Of a stretch of 64,000 bases of DNA, positions 36,461 to 43,568 are shown one piece after another. Position 1 is the first letter of the stretch. Each line of letters starts with the position of its first letter. Origin of the DNA: DATEDA01 sp963789885 (GTDB lineage Bacteria > Pseudomonadota > Gammaproteobacteria > Burkholderiales > SG8-39); contig CAWBNB010000046.1 of NCBI GenBank assembly GCA_963789885.1, positions 56,027-120,026 of the forward strand, in the 5' to 3' direction. Made by a program: the position numbers and the translations under genes. Under the pieces are notes generated by a model. That model had not been told where the DNA came from. It made no database searches and was given only the letters and a program-made list of their open reading frames with translations.

Positions 36461-37084
36461 ATGCCGCACAAGAAGCAGCTGAACGGACAGAAGTCAAACG
36501 GACACGAACTAAGCAGGCGCCAGCTCAACGGCCATAGGCTAAACGGGCACAAGGTGAACGGCCAGGCGCTGAATGGCCACAAGCCAAACGGCCAGGGGCT
36601 CAACGGTCTCGCTCTCGGCGCACGGTCACTCAACGACACCGGACCGCTGTACGCGGTGCGGCGATCCTCGATCCACGGCCGTGGGGTGTTCGCAGCGCGC
36701 GACATCCCCAAGGGCACGCGGATCATCGAGTATCGCGGAGTGCGGATCTCCTACGATCGCGCGGCCGAGATCTACCCGGACTTCGCGGACGAGCCGACCC
36801 ACACTTTCCTCTTCGAGATCGACGACGACACGGTGATCGACGCCGGTCAGCGCGGGAACGCGGCGCGGTGGATCAACCATTCCTGTGCCCCTAACTGCGA
36901 GGCGGTCGACGAGGGAGGGCGCATCTACATCGAGGCAATCCGCCGGATCCGCGCCGGCGAGGAGCTCGGGTACGACTACAACATCAGCCTGGAGGAGCGC
37001 CACAGCGCAGCCGAGCAGCGGCGGTGGGCCTGCCTCTGTGGCGCGAGAACCTGCCGCGGGACGCTGCTGGCGAAGAAAGGCTGA
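36461..37084 (+). CDS. SET-domain protein with N-terminal Asn-Gly repeats
   Basis: A 207-residue putative protein-lysine methyltransferase. Residues 6-50 are a five-residue tandem repeat of the form x-L-N-G-(H/Q) (QLNGQ, QLNGH, RLNGH, KVNGQ, ALNGH, KPNGQ, GLNGL), rich in Asn, Gly, His and Lys. A SET domain follows (64-178): HGRGVFAARDIPKG, the S-adenosylmethionine motif NHSC (139-142), and GEELGYDYN with Tyr at 171 and 173. The C-terminus carries a post-SET zinc motif (C191, C193, C198). This full eukaryote-like architecture is uncommon in bacteria. It is convergent with the IclR gene (3 bp between stops). The target is unknown. Confidence 0.85.
   Translation: MPHKKQLNGQKSNGHELSRRQLNGHRLNGHKVNGQALNGHKPNGQGLNGLALGARSLNDTGPLYAVRRSSIHGRGVFAARDIPKGTRIIEYRGVRISYDRAAEIYPDFADEPTHTFLFEIDDDTVIDAGQRGNAARWINHSCAPNCEAVDEGGRIYIEAIRRIRAGEELGYDYNISLEERHSAAEQRRWACLCGARTCRGTLLAKKG
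36476..36610 (+). repeat. 15-bp-period coding repeat
   Basis: About nine degenerate copies of a 15-bp unit containing CTNAACGG(C/A)CA, encoding the x-L-N-G-(H/Q) repeat of the SET protein. The copies differ mostly at third positions and in the two variable residues, so this is an old repeat under amino-acid constraint and not a fresh slippage product. Confidence 0.7.
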
Positions 37085-37087
37085 CGC

Positions 37088-37915
37088 CTACGCGGCGAGC
37101 TCGCGCGAAAGTCGCGTAGCAGCATCCCGGACGCGCGCGAGGATGGCTTCGCGCTTCGCGTCGTCCAGGCGATAGGCAGGACCGGCTACCGACAGCACGC
37201 CCGCAACGCCGGCGGTGTCGCGGACGATTGCCGCGGCGGCCCACACGCCGTCGTCCACCTCCGCCTCGCTGGTCGCCCAGCCGCGGTCGCGCATCACCGG
37301 TATCTCGCGCTCGAGCCGCGCGCACCGATCGCGCAGCGCAGACTGCGCCTTGAGCGCCCGCAGATAGCGGGCCTGGTCGTCGTCCTTCAGGTGCGCGAGC
37401 AGCAGCTTGGCGCCCGCGCCGGCGTGGAGCGGCATCGGGTGCCCGGGCGTGAACGAGAGCCGGACCGGCTGCGACGACTCGACGAGGTCGACGCAGACGG
37501 CCATGTCGGCAACGCGCCTGACGTAAAGTGCGGACTCGCCGGTCTGCTCGCGGAGGCCCTGGAGCACGCCCGGGAGCTGTGCGGTGATGCCGTTCGCGAT
37601 CCGCGCGGCGTGGGCGAGGGCGAGCACCCGCGGGGTCAGCTGATAAATGCCCTGGCCCGCTTCGGCAACCAGGCCGGCTTCGCGGAGCAGCGTGAGGTAG
37701 CGATAGGCGCTCGAGAGCGGTACGCCGGCGCCGCGCGCGAGCCGGTCGACGCGCGCCGTTGCGAGCTCGGGGCCGAACTGCAGCAGCATGCGCAGCACCT
37801 TGGCCGGACTCGACGCGGTGCGCGCCCGAGCCTCCGCGTCGCGGCGGGCCGGGCCTTTACTGGCCGCGGAGGCGGGCGTAGAGTTGCCTCGCCTTCTCTG
37901 AGAACGCCTTTCCAC
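37088..37915 (-). CDS. IclR-family transcriptional regulator
   Basis: A 275-residue regulator with an N-terminal winged helix-turn-helix (about 37-95: SPAKVLRMLLQFG, PLSSAYRYLTLLREAGLV) and a C-terminal effector domain (GESALYVRRVADMAVCVDLV, HAGAGAKLLLAHL). The start is a GTG at 37915; the first 35 residues are basic and low-complexity, so the true start may be later. It is divergent from the class II aldolase gene with only 35 bp between starts, so it very probably controls the cluster at 37951-43567. Confidence 0.88.
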   Translation of the reverse strand: MERRSQRRRGNSTPASAASKGPARRDAEARARTASSPAKVLRMLLQFGPELATARVDRLARGAGVPLSSAYRYLTLLREAGLVAEAGQGIYQLTPRVLALAHAARIANGITAQLPGVLQGLREQTGESALYVRRVADMAVCVDLVESSQPVRLSFTPGHPMPLHAGAGAKLLLAHLKDDDQARYLRALKAQSALRDRCARLEREIPVMRDRGWATSEAEVDDGVWAAAAIVRDTAGVAGVLSVAGPAYRLDDAKREAILARVRDAATRLSRELAA

Positions 37916-37950
37916 ATCCTAAGAATACCGCAACGCCAGGAGAATCCGCT

Positions 37951-38722
37951 ATGGAGCGGCGCGCCCGCAACATGCCGATCATGGTCAAGAACGACGAGGT
38001 GCGGCGGGGGCTGTGGGACCTCGCCCGCGCGCACCGCATCCTCGAGCTGGAGGGCCACAACGACATGTCGCTCGGCCACTGCTCGATGCGCGACCCCTGG
38101 GACCGCGGGGTGTGGCTCAAGCGCGGCAACATCGGACTCGAGGAGGTGCGGGAAGACGATTTCATCCTGATCGATTTCGACGGCGAGGTGCTCGGCGGCG
38201 AGGGCGTGCGCCACCTCGAGTGGCCGATCCACACCGAGATCTTGCGCGCGCGCGCCGATCTCAACTTCGTCTGCCACACGCATCCGCTGCACGGCACGCT
38301 CTTCTCGTGCACGCGGGAGAAGCTTCAGGCCTACACGAACGAAGGTTGCTGGTTCGGCGTCCCGCCGCCCCATTACCTCACGACGAGCGATCTCATCGAT
38401 TCGCCCGAGCTGGGCCGCGATCTGGCGCAATGCCTGGGGCAGGCCGAAGCCGCATTCCTGCGCAACCACGGCGTGGTTACCGTGGGGAGGACCGTCAAGG
38501 AGATGACGCTGTGCGCGATCTTTCTCGACAAGGCGGCCCGGGCGCAGCTCCGCCTCGCCGAATCGGGCCTCGCGCACAGCTCTTCCCGACAAGGCCGAAG
38601 TCGACAAGAAGCGCAAGAACATCTACCCGCGGCGTGCGATCGACAATTTCTGGGACTACTACAACCGCCGGCTCGACCGGATCGAGGCGGGTACGACCGG
38701 GCGGGAAGGCGGGCCGGCATGA
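37951..38722 (+). CDS. Class II aldolase/adducin-family protein (one frame break)
   Basis: Zinc-dependent aldolase-fold protein (AraD/FucA family), first gene of the IclR-linked cluster. The metal ligands are in FVCHTHPLHG (HxH) and FLRNHGVVTVG. The C-terminus is in another frame: skipping one base near 38578 joins GLAH to ALPDKAEVDKKRKNIYPRRA and gives 256 residues ending at TGA 38720-38722. The substrate is unknown; the family includes sugar-phosphate aldolases and decarboxylases of aromatic or keto acids. Confidence 0.82.
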
Positions 38723-38757
38723 GCAAGCAACGATCGGTCACCGAGAGGAGGTCTGCC

Positions 38758-39747
38758 ATGCGCTGGATCCGGGTCCTGGCGGTAGCGGGCGCGCTGACGG
38801 CGTCGGCCGCGCCCCAGGCACAGCCGGTGATGAAGCTCGCGAGCGCGACGATCAACGACGTCCAGCACGAATGGCTGCGGAAGTTCGAAGCCGGCATGAA
38901 GGCGAAGGTGGGCGACCGGGTGAAGATCGAGATCTACCCGGCGAGCCAGCTCGGTGCGATCCCGCGGATGGTCGAAGGCGTCGTGACCGGGACGATCGAG
39001 GCCTTCGTGACGCCGTACTCGTTCCTCGTCGGCACCGAGCCGCGCTACCAGATCTTCGACGCGATCGGGGTCTTCGAGGGGCCGGCGCATCTCAACCGCG
39101 TGCTGAACGACCCGCAGTTCCGGCCGCGGGCGCTCGCGCTCGGCGAGTCGAAGGGGCTGAAGGGGATCGGAGCCTTCTACAACAGCCCGGTGATCGTGCT
39201 GTCGAAGAAGCCGATCCGGACGCTCGCCGACTTCAAGGGCCAGAAGATCCGCGTGTTCGCGACGCCGCTGCAGATCGAGCCGATGAAGCTCCTCGGCGCG
39301 ACGCCGGTGCCGATGGCGCTCGGCGAGGTGATGCCGGCGCTCCAGAGCGGGACGATCGACGGTCTGCTCGCCGGGATCCCGGTGCTGACCGCGATGAAGT
39401 TCTACGACGCCGCGAAGGCCGTCACCGAAATCCACCCGGCCATCGTCGTGTCGACGCTGGTCGCGAACAAGCGCTGGTTCGATGGTCTGCCCCCGGACCT
39501 CCAGACCGCGATCCTCGACACCGGCACGCAGGTGGACAAGGAGGCGTTCGGCTTTGCCTCGGTGATCGTCGAGCGCGCCAACAGCGGCTGGACCGCGAAC
39601 GGCGGCCAGCTGCTCAAGCTGCCGCCACCCGAGCAGGCGAAGATGATGTCGGAGCTCAAGGCGCTCGGCTCGCAGATCCTGTCGCAGAACCCGCAGGTGA
39701 AAGCGGAGTACGACGAGCTGCTCCGGGTGTCCGACCGCGTGAAATAG
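38758..39747 (+). CDS. TRAP transporter substrate-binding protein, DctP family (orphan)
   Basis: A 329-residue periplasmic binding protein with signal peptide (RVLAVAGALTASAAPQAQ) and the DctP fold (FYNSPVIVLSKKPIRTLADF, GQKIRVFATPLQIEPMKLLG, PALQSGTIDGLLAGIPVL). GAGAGGAGG precedes the ATG at 38758; an earlier ATG at 38719, overlapping the aldolase stop, would add a charged leader before the signal. No DctQ or DctM genes lie near it, so it must use a permease from elsewhere. It probably supplies the substrate of this cluster. Confidence 0.88.
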   Translation: MRWIRVLAVAGALTASAAPQAQPVMKLASATINDVQHEWLRKFEAGMKAKVGDRVKIEIYPASQLGAIPRMVEGVVTGTIEAFVTPYSFLVGTEPRYQIFDAIGVFEGPAHLNRVLNDPQFRPRALALGESKGLKGIGAFYNSPVIVLSKKPIRTLADFKGQKIRVFATPLQIEPMKLLGATPVPMALGEVMPALQSGTIDGLLAGIPVLTAMKFYDAAKAVTEIHPAIVVSTLVANKRWFDGLPPDLQTAILDTGTQVDKEAFGFASVIVERANSGWTANGGQLLKLPPPEQAKMMSELKALGSQILSQNPQVKAEYDELLRVSDRVK

Positions 39748-39758
39748 GAGCGCGAACG

Positions 39759-40496
39759 ATGGGTACCGTCACCAAACTCAAGGCGCGCGCCCGCCCGCCC
39801 GCAAAGGAACTCCCGGAACGGCTGGTCGAGGACGCCGACCGCCCCGAGCACCGTTATCTCGGCACGCCGCTGCTCGAGTTGCTGACGAGCGGCGAGTTGC
39901 CCAGGGCGGCGCTGAAGGACTACGCGATCCAGCGCTGGGCGTTCCAGGCGCATGCGAACCCGGCGATGATGCTGTCGCACGCCGCCTTCCTCGAAGGCGG
40001 CGACGTCGAGCACCTGCTCGAAAACGCCTACGACGAGATCTTCCGGCTCGCGGGCGAAGGGGATCACCCGGGGCTGTGGGTGCAGTTCGCGAAGCTCCTC
40101 GGCGCGACCGATGCGGAGCTCGACGAGGTCGCGCGGAAGCCGCTCGCGGAAGTGATCGGGTTTCCGCGCACGATGACCCACTACTGCCGGAAGAGCGCGG
40201 CCGAGGGGCTGGCCACCTGGTGGGGCGACGAGAAGCAGCTGCCCGAGGCGCATGGCGCGACCGCGCTCGCGCTCACGAAGTTCTACGGCTGCAGCGACGA
40301 GACGGTCGAGTATTTCTACGAGCACGTCCGCGCCGACCTCGAGCACACCGCAGCGTCGTACGAGCTGTTCGAGGGTTACGTCGGGGATCGGGGCGATGTC
40401 GTGCGCGGGCGTCGCGCCGCGGCAGTCACGCTCTGGGCGTGGCGCGAGATGCACGACGGCATCCTGCGCTACCTCAGGAAGAAGCACGGGTTCTAG
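39759..40496 (+). CDS. Heme-oxygenase-like-fold protein, CADD/PqqC-like, complete metal site
   Basis: A 245-residue all-helical protein of the TenA/PqqC/CADD superfamily. It keeps the full set of ligands expected for a heme-oxygenase-like di-iron oxidase: E93 and H103 (NAYDEIFRLAGEGDHPGLW), E158 (WGDEKQLPEAH), and the H-x3-D-x2-H motif H189, D193, H196 (YEHVRADLEHTA). Characterised relatives include UndA, SznF, BesC and chlamydial CADD, which do oxidative C-C, N-O or C-N chemistry. It lies 11 bp after the TRAP receptor and 8 bp before a hydrolase. Substrate unknown; ligand assignment is by motif, not structure. Confidence 0.82.
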   Translation: MGTVTKLKARARPPAKELPERLVEDADRPEHRYLGTPLLELLTSGELPRAALKDYAIQRWAFQAHANPAMMLSHAAFLEGGDVEHLLENAYDEIFRLAGEGDHPGLWVQFAKLLGATDAELDEVARKPLAEVIGFPRTMTHYCRKSAAEGLATWWGDEKQLPEAHGATALALTKFYGCSDETVEYFYEHVRADLEHTAASYELFEGYVGDRGDVVRGRRAAAVTLWAWREMHDGILRYLRKKHGF

Positions 40497-40504
40497 GGCA
40501 CCCG

Positions 40505-41341
40505 ATGACCGAGCTCCCGGGCGGCGCCACGCTCGAGTGCCGCCTCGACGGCATCTCGCTCCACGGCGTCGCAGCCGGCAGCGGGCCGCTCGCGCTCCTG
40601 GGCCATGGCATCACGGCGAACGCGTACGTGTTCCTGCCGCTGATGGCGGCCCTTGCCGACAGGTTCCGGCTGGTGAGCATCGATCAACGCGGCCATGGCC
40701 GAAGCGGCAAGCCGATCCGGGGCTATGAGGCTGCGGACTTCGCCGGGGACGTCGCTGGCGCGATCCGCTGCCTCGGCGGCGGCCCGGCGCTGCTCATCGG
40801 GCACTCGCTTGGCGCGCGCAACGCGCTGGAAGCGGGCGTGCGGTTCCCGGACGTCGTTTCGGCGGTCGTTGCGATCGAGTTCACGCCGTACATCGAGCCC
40901 GAGGTGTTCGACGCCCTCGACGCCCGCGTCGGCGGCGGCGACCGGTTGTTCGACGGCCTGGAGTCGGTCAAGGCATATCTCGCGGATCGTTATCCGCGAT
41001 TGCCGGCGGACGCGGTCGAGCGTCGTGCAAGATACGGATACATCGCGACCGAGGGCGGCTGGCGCGCGCTCGCCGATCCGGCGGCGATGCGGCAGACCTC
41101 GCGCGGGCTGCGCGCGGACCTCGAGCCGGCGCTGCGTGAAATCCGCGTCCCGACGCTCCTCGTACGCGGCGCCGACAGCCGGCTCGTATCGCCGGCAGCC
41201 TGGGCGAGGACGAAGGCGCTGCGACCGGACCTGCCGGCGGTCGAGGTCGCGGACGCGGATCACTATGCGCCCGAGGAGGTCTACGGTCCGATCGCAAGGG
41301 AGATCGGGCGCTTCTGGAGCGGCCTGGAGAGGGGGAGGTAG
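40505..41341 (+). CDS. Alpha/beta-fold hydrolase
   Basis: A 278-residue alpha/beta hydrolase with nucleophile motif GHSLGARNA, oxyanion region LLGHGITANAYVF, acid in VRGADSRLVSP, and histidine in ADADHYAPEEV. It belongs to the same group as PcaD and haloperoxidase-type esterases. It is the middle gene of the IclR-linked cluster (gaps 8 and 7 bp), so it may hydrolyse an ester, lactone or C-C bond in that pathway. Substrate not predictable. Confidence 0.85.
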   Translation: MTELPGGATLECRLDGISLHGVAAGSGPLALLGHGITANAYVFLPLMAALADRFRLVSIDQRGHGRSGKPIRGYEAADFAGDVAGAIRCLGGGPALLIGHSLGARNALEAGVRFPDVVSAVVAIEFTPYIEPEVFDALDARVGGGDRLFDGLESVKAYLADRYPRLPADAVERRARYGYIATEGGWRALADPAAMRQTSRGLRADLEPALREIRVPTLLVRGADSRLVSPAAWARTKALRPDLPAVEVADADHYAPEEVYGPIAREIGRFWSGLERGR

Positions 41342-41348
41342 ATACCGA

Positions 41349-41597
41349 ATGGGAGCACCTCGCGGGATCAAGTGGTCGGCACCGGTGCTGATCCGGCGCG
41401 ACGGCGCCGAGCTGGTCGTCGCCATCCCGAAGCCTGCGGCAGAGGCGCTGAAGGCAGCGCCGGGCGACGTCCTCAACTTCACCGAGCTGCCCGACGGCTC
41501 GGTCCAGGTCTGGACGGTCAAGAAGAGCACGTACACCTCGCTTGCCGACATGGACCGCGGCCGCGCGCCGGCGAAGAAGGGCGGGCGGAAGAAATGA
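41349..41597 (+). CDS. AbrB/MazE-like swapped-hairpin small protein
   Basis: An 82-residue protein whose residues 10-52 (APVLIRRDGAELVVAIPKPA...APGDVLNFTELPDGSVQVW) match the AbrB/SpoVT/MazE beta-strand fold, a small dimeric DNA-binding or antitoxin domain. The C-terminus is basic (AKKGGRKK). No MazF- or PIN-type toxin is adjacent; its stop overlaps the start of the next gene (ATGA). It may be a local regulator of the cluster or a structural partner of the neighbouring proteins. Confidence 0.72.
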   Translation: MGAPRGIKWSAPVLIRRDGAELVVAIPKPAAEALKAAPGDVLNFTELPDGSVQVWTVKKSTYTSLADMDRGRAPAKKGGRKK

Positions 41598-42283
41598 CGC
41601 CCGAAATCCAGGCGAGCGCTGCGCCGCTCGAGCTGCTTGCGAACGACTCGCGCCAGCCCGAGAACCGGTTCATGGAGCACCCGGTGTGGAAGGCCGCGCT
41701 TGCAGGCACGCTGCCGAAGGCACGGCTCAAGCGGCTGCTGCTCGCGTTCTATCCGGCGCTCGCGGGCCGCGGCCGCTACGCGTTCGCCGCGAAAGTCTCG
41801 CAGCTCGAGCCGCAGGACGGGAAGGAGCTGTTCCTGCAGCTCCACGAGGCGCTGAAGCAGCCGGAAGCCGATGCCGATGCCGGCTGGGAACGGGTGCTCG
41901 TCGCGCTCGGGGCGAGCGAGCGCGAGCTCGCCGACGCGCTTGCCAATCCCTCCGCGGAAGCAATCGATCTGGTCGACGTGATCCGCGACCACGGCCTGCG
42001 CTCCTCGCCCGTCGCGGCGAGCGTCATTGCGCATATGCTGGAGCGGCACCTGCCGCGGCTCTATGGCCGGCTCGCCGACAGCCTGGCGAAGCACTATGGC
42101 GTCAAGGCGGAGGCGACGACCTATCTCCGCCACGAGGCGGCGCGCGCGAACGAGGTCGAGAAGTGGGTGAAGCACCTCGTCGAGCGCTACGTGGTCCCCG
42201 CGCAGCCGTACGCGGTCTTCGAAGGACGCCGCGCGGCGCGCGAGGCGCTGTGGGCGTGGACGGTGCTGACCGAGTCGGCGTGA
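41594..42283 (+). CDS. Heme-oxygenase-like-fold protein, degenerate metal site
   Basis: A 229-residue paralogue of the protein at 39759-40496, aligned along its length (for example YLRHEAARANEVEKW opposite YFYEHVRADLEHTAA). E150 (MLERHLP) is kept and E85 may be, but the H-x3-D-x2-H motif has become H180, R184, E187, and the earlier His ligand is missing. It therefore probably cannot hold a di-iron centre in the usual way. A regulatory or heterodimer partner of the intact paralogue is plausible, as is a cofactor-independent TenA-like hydrolase. Its ATG overlaps the stop of the AbrB-like gene. Confidence 0.75.
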   Translation: MTPEIQASAAPLELLANDSRQPENRFMEHPVWKAALAGTLPKARLKRLLLAFYPALAGRGRYAFAAKVSQLEPQDGKELFLQLHEALKQPEADADAGWERVLVALGASERELADALANPSAEAIDLVDVIRDHGLRSSPVAASVIAHMLERHLPRLYGRLADSLAKHYGVKAEATTYLRHEAARANEVEKWVKHLVERYVVPAQPYAVFEGRRAAREALWAWTVLTESA

Positions 42284-42299
42284 TCGGGGAGAGGCTGGA

Positions 42300-42875
42300 A
42301 TGAGCTATCCGTTCGAACTGCGCAAGACGTTCGTCGCCGTCGAGGAGATCCTCACCGAGCAGGACCGTTCGTCGGGACCGCCGCTGGTGAAGGCCGCGGC
42401 GGCCGCGGTGATCAGGAACCCGTTCGCGAAGCGCTTCGGCGACGATCTCGCCGAGCTCATGGTCTGGGGCAAGGCGCTTGCGGAGCTGATCGGCGGGAAA
42501 GCCGCGGCGGCGCTCGGCGGGCCGCCACAGAGCTTCGGCAAGGGCTGCATCGTCGGCACCGAGGGATCGCCCGAGCACGGCGTCGCGCTGATCACGACCG
42601 CGTTCGGTGACGCCTTCCGCGGGCTCGTCGGCGGCAAGGCGTGGGTACCGTCCAACGTCAAGCGCGGCGCGCTCGGCGCGGCGATCGACATCCCGCTCGC
42701 CCACAAGGACGCGCTCTACGTCCGCGACAACTACGACACCGTCGAGGTGACGGTACCGGACGCGCCGTTCCCCGACGAGATCGCGGTCGTCTGCGTCATG
42801 GCTACGCGCGGCCGGATGAACGCGCGGCTCGGTGGCCTGAAGGCGACCGAAATCAAGGGCGACGGGCTACGATGA
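42300..42875 (+). CDS. DUF1185 (amino acid synthesis) family protein
   Basis: A 191-residue protein of the DUF1185/AA_synth family (MSYPFELRKTFVAVEEILTE, KGCIVGTEGSPEHGVALITT, GKAWVPSNVKRGALGAAIDI). No biochemical function is established for the family. Members recur in catabolic clusters with transporter receptors. It starts 16 bp after the degenerate heme-oxygenase-fold gene and its stop overlaps the start of the transglutaminase-like gene. Confidence 0.82.
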   Translation: MSYPFELRKTFVAVEEILTEQDRSSGPPLVKAAAAAVIRNPFAKRFGDDLAELMVWGKALAELIGGKAAAALGGPPQSFGKGCIVGTEGSPEHGVALITTAFGDAFRGLVGGKAWVPSNVKRGALGAAIDIPLAHKDALYVRDNYDTVEVTVPDAPFPDEIAVVCVMATRGRMNARLGGLKATEIKGDGLR

Positions 42876-43567
42876 TCCACACGCCGCCGACGGAGACGCC
42901 CGCGCTCGGTCCGGAGTACCTCGCGCGCACCGAGTACTTCGACACCGCGAGCGAGGCCATCGGCCGGTTCGCGCGCGAAACCGTGGCGGGCGAGGTCTCG
43001 GAGACCGGCAGGGCGGTGAAGCTCTTCTACGCCGTGCGCGACGGCTGGCGCTACGACCCGTTCAAGCTGCGGCTCGCCCGCGAGGAGTACGTCGCGAGCA
43101 ACGTGCACGCCGCCGGTCACGGCTACTGCGTCACGAAGGCGATCCTGCTCACGGCGGCTGCACGTGCGGCGGGAATTCCGGCCGCGATCGGCCTCGCCGA
43201 CGTCGTGAACCACCTGACGACCGAGAAACTGAAGGCGCGGATGGGCGGCAAGACGCGCTTCATCGACCACGCTTACGCGATGCTCCACGTCGAGGGGCGC
43301 TGGGTCAAGGCGGTGCCGGCGTTCAACATCGAGCTCTGCCGCCGGTTCGGCGTGCGGCCGACGGATTTCGACGGGCGCTCGGACGCGTTGTACCAGGAGT
43401 ACGATGCCCACGACCGGCGGCACATGGAGTACGTGAAGGACCATGGCGTGTGGTCGGACTTCCCGTACGAGAAGGTCGCCGCCGACTTCCGCGCGTTCTA
43501 CCCGCCGTCGACGTACGGCGAGGACGAGCCGGACGAGCGCTTCGAGGACGGCGCGCCCGTATCCTGA
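42872..43567 (+). CDS. Transglutaminase-like cysteine-protease-fold protein
   Basis: A 231-residue protein with a transglutaminase core: the cysteine in GHGYCVTKAILLTAAARAAG and the histidine in FIDHAYAMLHVEGRW. The third residue, normally Asp in a WxxVDP segment, appears as VKAVPAFN, so a classical Cys-His-Asp triad is incomplete. It could be a peptidase or amidase acting on an N-acyl compound of this pathway. It is the last gene of the cluster and overlaps the DUF1185 stop (ATGA); the convergent fumA stop is 1 bp away. Confidence 0.78.
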   Translation: MIHTPPTETPALGPEYLARTEYFDTASEAIGRFARETVAGEVSETGRAVKLFYAVRDGWRYDPFKLRLAREEYVASNVHAAGHGYCVTKAILLTAAARAAGIPAAIGLADVVNHLTTEKLKARMGGKTRFIDHAYAMLHVEGRWVKAVPAFNIELCRRFGVRPTDFDGRSDALYQEYDAHDRRHMEYVKDHGVWSDFPYEKVAADFRAFYPPSTYGEDEPDERFEDGAPVS

Positions 43568-43568
43568 C

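Noticed and set aside
37951..39747. A single fused aldolase-TRAP receptor protein
   Set aside because: The joined frame arises only from the extra base near 38578. The receptor has its own ribosome site and signal peptide at 38758, and the aldolase C-terminus is found in the other frame.
41349..41597. Toxin-antitoxin module based on the AbrB/MazE-like gene
   Set aside because: Neither neighbour is a MazF, PIN or other toxin; the next gene is a heme-oxygenase-fold protein.
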